A stretch of DNA of 34,691 nucleotides, taken from assembly GCA_039105265.1 (NCBI GenBank), contig JAPFFF010000167.1:1-34691 (forward strand). Direction: 5' to 3'. The DNA is from Tritrichomonas musculus. Lineage: Eukaryota > Parabasalia > Tritrichomonadida > Tritrichomonadidae. Shown here one piece after another: positions 25,084 through 34,691 of the stretch. A program made the position numbers and the translations under genes. The number at the start of each line of letters is the position of its first letter. The stretch's first letter is position 1. A model generated the notes under the pieces. That model did no database searches. It saw only the letters and a list, made by a program, of their open reading frames with translations, and was not told the DNA's origin.

Positions 25084-28000
25084 AAATCGTTTATAATTAT
25101 CTTACAAAAGTGTTTGAGATTTGTGTTTTATTTAACTCTGTTCACTTGTGAGAAACGTTTGAATAAGAATAATTGATATTGCGATTTAATCTTTATTGAT
25201 TTTACTTAATTTCGAAATCGTTTTTAATTATCTTACAAAAGTGTTTGAGATTTGTGTTTTATTTAACTCTGTTCATTTGTGAGAAATGTTAGAATAAGAA
25301 TAACTGAGATTAAGCTTTAATTTTTACTGATTTTACTTAATTTCGAAATCGTTTTTAATTATCTTACAAAAGTGTTTGAGATTTGTGTTTTATTTAACTC
25401 TGTTCATTTGTGAGAAATGTTAGAATAAGAATAACTGAGATTAAGCTTTAATTTTTACTGATTTTACTTAATTTCGAAATCGTTTATAATTATCTTACAA
25501 AAGTGTTTGAGATTTGTGTTTTATTTAACTCTGTTCATTTGTGAGAAACGTTTGAATAAGAATAACTGAGATTAAGCTTTAATTTTTACTGATTTTACTT
25601 AATTTCGAAATCGTTTATAATTATCTTACAAAAGTGTTTGAGATTTGTGTTTTATTTAACTCTGTTCACTTGTGAGAAACGTTTGAATAAGAATAATTGA
25701 TATTGCGATTTAATCTTTATTGATTTTACTTAATTTCGAAATCGTTTTTAATTATCTTACAAAAGTGTTTGAGATTTGTGTTTTATTTAACTCTGTTCAT
25801 TTGTGAGAAATGTTAGAATAAGAATAACTGAGATTAAGCTTTAATTTTTACTGATTTTACTTAATTTCGAAATCGTTTTTAATTATCTTACAAAAGTGTT
25901 TGAGATTTGTGTTTTATTTAACTCTGTTCATTTGTGAGAAATGTTAGAATAAGAATAACTGAGATTAAGCTTTAATTTTTACTGATTTTACTTAATTTCG
26001 AAATCGTTTATAATTATCTTACAAAAGTGTTTGAGATTTGTGTTTTATTTAACTCTGTTCATTTGTGAGAAACGTTTGAATAAGAATAACTGAGATTAAG
26101 CTTTAATTTTTACTGATTTTACTTAATTTCGAAATCGTTTTTAATTATCTTACAAAAGTGTTTGAGATTTGTGTTTTATTTAACTCTGTTCATTTGTGAG
26201 AAACGTTTGAATAAGAATAATTGATATTGCGATTTAATCTTTATTGATTTTACTTAATTTCGAAATCGTTTTTAATTATCTTACAAAAGTGTTTGAGATT
26301 TGTGTTTTATTTAACTCTGTTCATTTGTGAGAAATGTTAGAATAAGAATAACTGAGATTAAGCTTTAATTTTTACTGATTTTACTTAATTTCGAAATCGT
26401 TTTTAATTATCTTACAAAAGTGTTTGAGATTTGTGTTTTATTTAACTCTGTTCATTTGTGAGAAATGTTAGAATAAGAATAACTGAGATTAAGCTTTAAT
26501 TTTTACTGATTTTACTTAATTTCGAAATCGTTTATAATTATCTTACAAAAGTGTTTGAGATTTGTGTTTTATTTAACTCTGTTCATTTGTGAGAAACGTT
26601 TGAATAAGAATAACTGAGATTAAGCTTTAATTTTTACTGATTTTACTTAATTTCGAAATCGTTTATAATTATCTTACAAAAGTGTTTGAGATTTGTGTTT
26701 TATTTAACTCTGTTCACTTGTGAGAAACGTTTGAATAAGAATAATTGATATTGCGATTTAATCTTTATTGATTTTACTTAATTTCGAAATCGTTTTTAAT
26801 TATCTTACAAAAGTGTTTGAGATTTGTGTTTTATTTAACTCTGTTCATTTGTGAGAAATGTTAGAATAAGAATAACTGAGATTAAGCTTTAATTTTTACT
26901 GATTTTACTTAATTTCGAAATCGTTTTTAATTATCTTACAAAAGTGTTTGAGATTTGTGTTTTATTTAACTCTGTTCATTTGTGAGAAACGTTTGAATAA
27001 GAATAACTGAGATTAAGCTTTAATTTTTACTGATTTTACTTAATTTCGAAATCGTTTATAATTATCTTACAAAAGTGTTTGAGATTTGTGTTTTATTTAA
27101 CTCTGTTCACTTGTGAGAAACGTTTGAATAAGAATAATTGATATTGCGATTTAATCTTTATTGATTTTACTTAATTTCGAAATCGTTTATAATTATCTTA
27201 CAAAAGTGTTTGAGATTTGTGTTTTATTTAACTCTGTTCATTTGTGAGAAATGTTAGAATAAGAATAACTGAGATTAAGCTTTAATTTTTACTGATTTTA
27301 CTTAATTTCGAAATCGTTTTTAATTATCTTACAAAAGTGTTTGAGATTTGTGTTTTATTTAACTCTGTTCATTTGTGAGAAATGTTAGAATAAGAATAAC
27401 TGAGATTAAGCTTTAATTTTTACTGATTTTACTTAATTTCGAAATCGTTTATAATTATCTTACAAAAGTGTTTGAGATTTGTGTTTTATTTAACTCTGTT
27501 CATTTGTGAGAAACGTTTGAATAAGAATAACTGAGATTAAGCTTTAATTTTTACTGATTTTACTTAATTTCGAAATCGTTTATAATTATCTTACAAAAGT
27601 GTTTGAGATTTGTGTTTTATTTAACTCTGTTCACTTGTGAGAAACGTTTGAATAAGAATAATTGATATTGCGATTTAATCTTTATTGATTTTACTTAATT
27701 TCGAAATCGTTTTTAATTATCTTACAAAAGTGTTTGAGATTTGTGTTTTATTTAACTCTGTTCATTTGTGAGAAATGTTAGAATAAGAATAACTGAGATT
27801 AAGCTTTAATTTTTACTGATTTTACTTAATTTCGAAATCGTTTTTAATTATCTTACAAAAGTGTTTGAGATTTGTGTTTTATTTAACTCTGTTCATTTGT
27901 GAGAAACGTTTGAATAAGAATAACTGAGATTAAGCTTTAATTTTTACTGATTTTACTTAATTTCGAAATCGTTTATAATTATCTTACAAAAGTGTTTGAG

Positions 28001-28227
28001 ATTTGTGTTTTATTTAACTCTGTTCACTTGTGAGAAACGTTTGAATAAGAATAATTGATATTGCGATTTAATTTTTACTGATTTTACTTAATTTCGAAAT
28101 CGTTTATAATTATCTTACAAAAGTGTTTGAGATTTGTGTTTTATTTAACTCTGTTCACTTGTGAGAAACGTTTGAATAGGAATAATTGATATTGCGATTT
28201 AATTTTTACTGATTTTACTTAATTTCG
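25084..28227 (+). repeat. 24-monomer block core, fourth copy
   Basis: The order is C A A B C A A B c A A B C A B C A A B C A B d D. The same 24 monomers occur at 1837-4980 and 8176-11319, and the first 21 at 15774-18524. I noted one diagnostic difference: B at 27835 has T at position 10, where B at 4588 and 10927 has A. After the core this copy continues D C A A instead of E. Confidence 0.93.
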
Positions 28228-28751
28228 AAATCGTTTTTAATTATCTTACAAAAGTGTTTGAGATTTGTGTTTTATTTAACTCTGTTCACTTGTGAGAAAC
28301 GTTTGAATAGGAATAATTGATATTGCGATTTAATTTTTACTGATTTTACTTAATTTCGAAATCGTTTTTAATTATCTTACAAAAGTGTTTGAGATTTGTG
28401 TTTTATTTAACTCTGTTCACTTGTGAGAAACGTTTGAATAAGAATAATTGATATTGCGATTTAATCTTTATTGATTTTACTTAATTTCGAAATCGTTTAT
28501 AATTATCTTACAAAAGTGTTTGAGATTTGTGTTTTATTTAACTCTGTTCATTTGTGAGAAATGTTAGAATAAGAATAACTGAGATTAAGCTTTAATTTTT
28601 ACTGATTTTACTTAATTTCGAAATCGTTTTTAATTATCTTACAAAAGTGTTTGAGATTTGTGTTTTATTTAACTCTGTTCATTTGTGAGAAATGTTAGAA
28701 TAAGAATAACTGAGATTAAGCTTTAATTTTTACTGATTTTACTTAATTTCG
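25870..28751 (+). repeat. 22 monomers repeated tandemly at a 23-monomer offset, left copy
   Basis: The order is A B c A A B C A B C A A B C A B d D D C A A. It matches 28883-31764 monomer by monomer, including position-10 states, at a 3013-bp (23 x 131) offset. One monomer separates the copies: 28752-28882, an E-like unit with T at 62, a combination I saw nowhere else. Confidence 0.93.
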
Positions 28752-28882
28752 AAATCGTTTATAATTATCTTACAAAAGTGTTTGAGATTTGTGTTTTATT
28801 TAACTCTGTTCATTTGTGAGAAACGTTTGAATAGGAATAATTGAGATTAAGCTTTAATTTTTACTGATTTTACTTAATTTCG

Positions 28883-31764
28883 AAATCGTTTTTAATTATC
28901 TTACAAAAGTGTTTGAGATTTGTGTTTTATTTAACTCTGTTCATTTGTGAGAAATGTTAGAATAAGAATAACTGAGATTAAGCTTTAATTTTTACTGATT
29001 TTACTTAATTTCGAAATCGTTTATAATTATCTTACAAAAGTGTTTGAGATTTGTGTTTTATTTAACTCTGTTCATTTGTGAGAAACGTTTGAATAAGAAT
29101 AACTGAGATTAAGCTTTAATTTTTACTGATTTTACTTAATTTCGAAATCGTTTTTAATTATCTTACAAAAGTGTTTGAGATTTGTGTTTTATTTAACTCT
29201 GTTCATTTGTGAGAAACGTTTGAATAAGAATAATTGATATTGCGATTTAATCTTTATTGATTTTACTTAATTTCGAAATCGTTTTTAATTATCTTACAAA
29301 AGTGTTTGAGATTTGTGTTTTATTTAACTCTGTTCATTTGTGAGAAATGTTAGAATAAGAATAACTGAGATTAAGCTTTAATTTTTACTGATTTTACTTA
29401 ATTTCGAAATCGTTTTTAATTATCTTACAAAAGTGTTTGAGATTTGTGTTTTATTTAACTCTGTTCATTTGTGAGAAATGTTAGAATAAGAATAACTGAG
29501 ATTAAGCTTTAATTTTTACTGATTTTACTTAATTTCGAAATCGTTTATAATTATCTTACAAAAGTGTTTGAGATTTGTGTTTTATTTAACTCTGTTCATT
29601 TGTGAGAAACGTTTGAATAAGAATAACTGAGATTAAGCTTTAATTTTTACTGATTTTACTTAATTTCGAAATCGTTTATAATTATCTTACAAAAGTGTTT
29701 GAGATTTGTGTTTTATTTAACTCTGTTCACTTGTGAGAAACGTTTGAATAAGAATAATTGATATTGCGATTTAATCTTTATTGATTTTACTTAATTTCGA
29801 AATCGTTTTTAATTATCTTACAAAAGTGTTTGAGATTTGTGTTTTATTTAACTCTGTTCATTTGTGAGAAATGTTAGAATAAGAATAACTGAGATTAAGC
29901 TTTAATTTTTACTGATTTTACTTAATTTCGAAATCGTTTTTAATTATCTTACAAAAGTGTTTGAGATTTGTGTTTTATTTAACTCTGTTCATTTGTGAGA
30001 AACGTTTGAATAAGAATAACTGAGATTAAGCTTTAATTTTTACTGATTTTACTTAATTTCGAAATCGTTTATAATTATCTTACAAAAGTGTTTGAGATTT
30101 GTGTTTTATTTAACTCTGTTCACTTGTGAGAAACGTTTGAATAAGAATAATTGATATTGCGATTTAATCTTTATTGATTTTACTTAATTTCGAAATCGTT
30201 TATAATTATCTTACAAAAGTGTTTGAGATTTGTGTTTTATTTAACTCTGTTCATTTGTGAGAAATGTTAGAATAAGAATAACTGAGATTAAGCTTTAATT
30301 TTTACTGATTTTACTTAATTTCGAAATCGTTTTTAATTATCTTACAAAAGTGTTTGAGATTTGTGTTTTATTTAACTCTGTTCATTTGTGAGAAATGTTA
30401 GAATAAGAATAACTGAGATTAAGCTTTAATTTTTACTGATTTTACTTAATTTCGAAATCGTTTATAATTATCTTACAAAAGTGTTTGAGATTTGTGTTTT
30501 ATTTAACTCTGTTCATTTGTGAGAAACGTTTGAATAAGAATAACTGAGATTAAGCTTTAATTTTTACTGATTTTACTTAATTTCGAAATCGTTTATAATT
30601 ATCTTACAAAAGTGTTTGAGATTTGTGTTTTATTTAACTCTGTTCACTTGTGAGAAACGTTTGAATAAGAATAATTGATATTGCGATTTAATCTTTATTG
30701 ATTTTACTTAATTTCGAAATCGTTTTTAATTATCTTACAAAAGTGTTTGAGATTTGTGTTTTATTTAACTCTGTTCATTTGTGAGAAATGTTAGAATAAG
30801 AATAACTGAGATTAAGCTTTAATTTTTACTGATTTTACTTAATTTCGAAATCGTTTTTAATTATCTTACAAAAGTGTTTGAGATTTGTGTTTTATTTAAC
30901 TCTGTTCATTTGTGAGAAACGTTTGAATAAGAATAACTGAGATTAAGCTTTAATTTTTACTGATTTTACTTAATTTCGAAATCGTTTATAATTATCTTAC
31001 AAAAGTGTTTGAGATTTGTGTTTTATTTAACTCTGTTCACTTGTGAGAAACGTTTGAATAAGAATAATTGATATTGCGATTTAATTTTTACTGATTTTAC
31101 TTAATTTCGAAATCGTTTATAATTATCTTACAAAAGTGTTTGAGATTTGTGTTTTATTTAACTCTGTTCACTTGTGAGAAACGTTTGAATAGGAATAATT
31201 GATATTGCGATTTAATTTTACTGATTTTACTTAATTTCGAAATCGTTTTTAATTATCTTACAAAAGTGTTTGAGATTTGTGTTTTATTTAACTCTGTTCA
31301 CTTGTGAGAAACGTTTGAATAGGAATAATTGATATTGCGATTTAATTTTTACTGATTTTACTTAATTTCGAAATCGTTTTTAATTATCTTACAAAAGTGT
31401 TTGAGATTTGTGTTTTATTTAACTCTGTTCACTTGTGAGAAACGTTTGAATAAGAATAATTGATATTGCGATTTAATCTTTATTGATTTTACTTAATTTC
31501 GAAATCGTTTATAATTATCTTACAAAAGTGTTTGAGATTTGTGTTTTATTTAACTCTGTTCATTTGTGAGAAATGTTAGAATAAGAATAACTGAGATTAA
31601 GCTTTAATTTTTACTGATTTTTACTTAATTTCGAAATCGTTTTTAATTATCTTACAAAAGTGTTTGAGATTTGTGTTTTATTTAACTCTGTTCATTTGTG
31701 AGAAATGTTAGAATAAGAATAACTGAGATTAAGCTTTAATTTTTACTGATTTTACTTAATTTCG
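28883..31764 (+). repeat. 22 monomers repeated tandemly at a 23-monomer offset, right copy
   Basis: This is the right copy of 25870-28751. The only differences I found are two single-base length changes: a missing T near 31217 (TTTAATTTTACTG, unit 31110) and an extra T near 31618 (ACTGATTTTTACTT, unit 31502). These are the only isolated indels in the window outside the first 1.6 kb and the junction units. Confidence 0.92.
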
Positions 31765-34691
31765 AAATCGTTTATAATTATCTTACAAAAGTGTTTGAGA
31801 TTTGTGTTTTATTTAACTCTGTTCATTTGTGAGAAACGTTTGAATAAGAATAACTGAGATTAAGCTTTAATTTTTACTGATTTTACTTAATTTCGAAATC
31901 GTTTTTAATTATCTTACAAAAGTGTTTGAGATTTGTGTTTTATTTAACTCTGTTCATTTGTGAGAAACGTTTGAATAAGAATAATTGATATTGCGATTTA
32001 ATCTTTATTGATTTTACTTAATTTCGAAATCGTTTTTAATTATCTTACAAAAGTGTTTGAGATTTGTGTTTTATTTAACTCTGTTCATTTGTGAGAAATG
32101 TTAGAATAAGAATAACTGAGATTAAGCTTTAATTTTTACTGATTTTACTTAATTTCGAAATCGTTTTTAATTATCTTACAAAAGTGTTTGAGATTTGTGT
32201 TTTATTTAACTCTGTTCATTTGTGAGAAATGTTAGAATAAGAATAACTGAGATTAAGCTTTAATTTTTACTGATTTTACTTAATTTCGAAATCGTTTATA
32301 ATTATCTTACAAAAGTGTTTGAGATTTGTGTTTTATTTAACTCTGTTCACTTGTGAGAAACGTTTGAATAGGAATAATTGATATTGCGATTTAATTTTTA
32401 CTGATTTTACTTAATTTCGAAATCGTTTTTAATTATCTTACAAAAGTGTTTGAGATTTGTGTTTTATTTAACTCTGTTCACTTGTGAGAAACGTTTGAAT
32501 AAGAATAATTGATATTGCGATTTAATCTTTATTGATTTTACTTAATTTCGAAATCGTTTTTAATTATCTTACAAAAGTGTTTGAGATTTGTGTTTTATTT
32601 AACTCTGTTCATTTGTGAGAAATGTTAGAATAAGAATAACTGAGATTAAGCTTTAATTTTTACTGATTTTACTTAATTTCGAAATCGTTTTTAATTATCT
32701 TACAAAAGTGTTTGAGATTTGTGTTTTATTTAACTCTGTTCATTTGTGAGAAATGTTAGAATAAGAATAACTGAGATTAAGCTTTAATTTTTACTGATTT
32801 TACTTAATTTCGAAATCGTTTATAATTATCTTACAAAAGTGTTTGAGATTTGTGTTTTATTTAACTCTGTTCATTTGTGAGAAACGTTTGAATAAGAATA
32901 ACTGAGATTAAGCTTTAATTTTTACTGATTTTACTTAATTTCGAAATCGTTTATAATTATCTTACAAAAGTGTTTGAGATTTGTGTTTTATTTAACTCTG
33001 TTCACTTGTGAGAAACGTTTGAATAAGAATAATTGATATTGCGATTTAATCTTTATTGATTTTACTTAATTTCGAAATCGTTTTTAATTATCTTACAAAA
33101 GTGTTTGAGATTTGTGTTTTATTTAACTCTGTTCATTTGTGAGAAATGTTAGAATAAGAATAACTGAGATTAAGCTTTAATTTTTACTGATTTTACTTAA
33201 TTTCGAAATCGTTTTTAATTATCTTACAAAAGTGTTTGAGATTTGTGTTTTATTTAACTCTGTTCATTTGTGAGAAATGTTAGAATAAGAATAACTGAGA
33301 TTAAGCTTTAATTTTTACTGATTTTACTTAATTTCGAAATCGTTTATAATTATCTTACAAAAGTGTTTGAGATTTGTGTTTTATTTAACTCTGTTCATTT
33401 GTGAGAAACGTTTGAATAAGAATAACTGAGATTAAGCTTTAATTTTTACTGATTTTACTTAATTTCGAAATCGTTTTTAATTATCTTACAAAAGTGTTTG
33501 AGATTTGTGTTTTATTTAACTCTGTTCATTTGTGAGAAACGTTTGAATAAGAATAATTGATATTGCGATTTAATCTTTATTGATTTTACTTAATTTCGAA
33601 ATCGTTTATAATTATCTTACAAAAGTGTTTGAGATTTGTGTTTTATTTAACTCTGTTCATTTGTGAGAAACGTTTGAATAAGAATAACTGAGATTAAGCT
33701 TTAATTTTTACTGATTTTACTTAATTTCGAAATCGTTTTTAATTATCTTACAAAAGTGTTTGAGATTTGTGTTTTATTTAACTCTGTTCACTTGTGAGAA
33801 ACGTTTGAATAAGAATAATTGATATTGCGATTTAATCTTTATTGATTTTACTTAATTTCGAAATCGTTTATAATTATCTTACAAAAGTGTTTGAGATTTG
33901 TGTTTTATTTAACTCTGTTCATTTGTGAGAAATGTTAGAATAAGAATAACTGAGATTAAGCTTTAATTTTTACTGATTTTACTTAATTTCGAAATCGTTT
34001 TTAATTATCTTACAAAAGTGTTTGAGATTTGTGTTTTATTTAACTCTGTTCATTTGTGAGAAATGTTAGAATAAGAATAACTGAGATTAAGCTTTAATTT
34101 TTACTGATTTTACTTAATTTCGAAATCGTTTATAATTATCTTACAAAAGTGTTTGAGATTTGTGTTTTATTTAACTCTGTTCATTTGTGAGAAACGTTTG
34201 AATAAGAATAACTGAGATTAAGCTTTAATTTTTACTGATTTTACTTAATTTCGAAATCGTTTATAATTATCTTACAAAAGTGTTTGAGATTTGTGTTTTA
34301 TTTAACTCTGTTCACTTGTGAGAAACGTTTGAATAAGAATAATTGATATTGCGATTTAATCTTTATTGATTTTACTTAATTTCGAAATCGTTTTTAATTA
34401 TCTTACAAAAGTGTTTGAGATTTGTGTTTTATTTAACTCTGTTCATTTGTGAGAAATGTTAGAATAAGAATAACTGAGATTAAGCTTTAATTTTTACTGA
34501 TTTTACTTAATTTCGAAATCGTTTTTAATTATCTTACAAAAGTGTTTGAGATTTGTGTTTTATTTAACTCTGTTCATTTGTGAGAAACGTTTGAATAAGA
34601 ATAACTGAGATTAAGCTTTAATTTTTACTGATTTTACTTAATTTCGAAATCGTTTATAATTATCTTACAAAAGTGTTTGAGATTTGTGTTT
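31765..34691 (+). repeat. C A A B type array running off the right edge
   Basis: The order is B c A A D C A A B C A A B c B C A A B C A B, plus the first 45 bp of a further unit at 34647. A single D (32289) stands before C where D D is usual. At 33468-33729 c is followed directly by B, so the expected A A is missing, but the join is exactly in register. Nothing but satellite is present up to the window end. Confidence 0.9.

Larger units (their letters stand above)
1..34691 (+). repeat. 131-bp AT-rich satellite array, about 265 head-to-tail monomers
   Basis: The window is entirely tandem repeat. Unit starts (AAATCG after TTTCG) were followed from end to end: 1, 132, 262, 393, 525, 658, 789, 921, 1052 and so on. 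Spacing is exactly 131 bp for nearly all units. Exceptions are units with single-base indels, one 182-bp compound unit at 6422, a 136-bp unit at 18525 and a 135-bp unit at 24949. All units lie in the same orientation with no inversion, insertion or spacer. G+C is about 24% in a hand-counted consensus unit. No gene is supported: stop triplets occur in every frame of each unit on both strands, and the 131-bp period shifts frame at each repeat. Known biology of such arrays is centromeric or heterochromatic satellite; that role is inferred here. Family and species are not recognised. The array runs off both window edges, so its full size is unknown. Confidence 0.98.

Noticed and set aside
1-34691. 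Protein-coding genes on either strand
   Set aside because: Every unit has TAA, TAG or TGA in all frames on both strands, and the 131-bp period changes frame at each repeat. Only very short chance frames exist, for example a five-codon minus-strand frame starting in TTCAT.
1-34691. CRISPR array
   Set aside because: The units are 131 bp and near-identical throughout. There are no short direct repeats separated by unique spacers.
1-34691. CENP-B box
   Set aside because: The TTCG at the unit boundary is not followed by the A and CGGG core of the mammalian CENP-B box at the required spacing. No other candidate is present.
1-34691. Minus-strand AATAAA in each unit as a polyadenylation signal
   Set aside because: The complement of TTTATT at positions 44-49 gives AATAAA, but in a sequence with about 24% G+C this is expected by chance and no gene lies upstream.
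1-34691. Yeast-type replication origin (ACS) in TTTTATTTAA
   Set aside because: The match to the 11-bp ACS consensus breaks at several positions, and AT-richness alone produces near matches.
1-34691. Heat-shock-element-like GAA repeats (GAATAAGAATAA)
   Set aside because: The GAA blocks lie in the same orientation, not as alternating GAA and TTC units with the spacing a heat-shock element requires.
1-34691. Embedded transposon, retroelement or unique insertion
   Set aside because: Phase was followed through all units. Every departure from 131 bp is explained by one-base indels or by the three junction units at 6422, 18525 and 24949, leaving no room for foreign sequence.
1-34691. Telomeric repeat
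   Set aside because: No short G-rich tandem telomere motif occurs. The TTAG in class A is a single non-tandem substitution within the monomer.
1-34691. Species assignment from the monomer
   Set aside because: I do not recognise this 131-bp family. AT-richness and tandem structure fit many invertebrates and plants, so naming a clade would be a guess.

Overview
The whole window is one uninterrupted block of satellite DNA. It holds about 264 complete units plus a partial one at the right edge, all head-to-tail in the same orientation, with a unit length of 131 bp. The unit is AT-rich (about 24% G+C by hand count of a consensus unit). I found no protein-coding gene, RNA gene, transposon, CRISPR array or unique sequence. 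Because 131 is not a multiple of 3 and every unit carries many stop triplets in all frames, long reading frames cannot form. A pure array of this length and order points to a eukaryotic centromeric, pericentromeric or other heterochromatic satellite. I do not recognise the family and cannot name the species or clade from sequence alone.

Numbering each unit from the AAATCG that follows the TTTCG boundary, almost all variation falls on about 15 positions (10, 38, 40, 42, 62, 73, 77, 83, 90, 94, 98, 99, 101, 108, 113). These combine into a few monomer classes. A has ATGTTAG at 72-78 and a HindIII site. B has ACGTTTG and a HindIII site. C has GATATTGCG plus CTTTATTG; c is C with T at 62. D and d have GATATTGCG plus TTTTTACTG, with D having AATAGG and d AATAAG. 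E and e have C at 62 and AATTGAGATTAAG, with E having AATAGG and e AATAAG. F, G and H are rare marker variants. The classes are arranged in higher-order repeats (HORs), not at random.

Layout: 1-524 is a ragged lead-in (B c A A). 525-5111 is block copy 1, 35 monomers beginning D D C A A B c A A E. 5112-6865 is C A A B type filler containing an out-of-register deletion junction at 6500/6501. 6866-11450 is block copy 2, with the same monomer order as copy 1. 11058-13153 is two tandem copies of an 8-monomer HOR (d D E F G H E E). 13154-14463 is transitional. 14464-18524 is block copy 3, ending in a chimeric monomer at 18525-18660. 18661-20625 is the second pair of the F-G-H 8-mer. 20626-25083 is mixed C A A B units ending in a chimeric monomer at 24949-25083. 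25084-28227 is a fourth copy of the block's 24-monomer core. 25870-28751 is repeated tandemly as 28883-31764 at a 23-monomer offset. 31765-34691 is further C A A B units running off the window.

The array therefore has nested levels of repetition: 131 bp monomer; 3- and 4-monomer units (C A B, C A A B); 8- and 24-monomer units; and duplicated segments of about 6.5 kb. This is the pattern expected from repeated unequal exchange and segmental amplification. There is no hidden gene system here. The interest lies in the HOR architecture, the near absence of private mutations, the breakpoint monomers, and a cluster of single-base indels confined to the first 1.5 kb that may be an assembly or polishing artefact.
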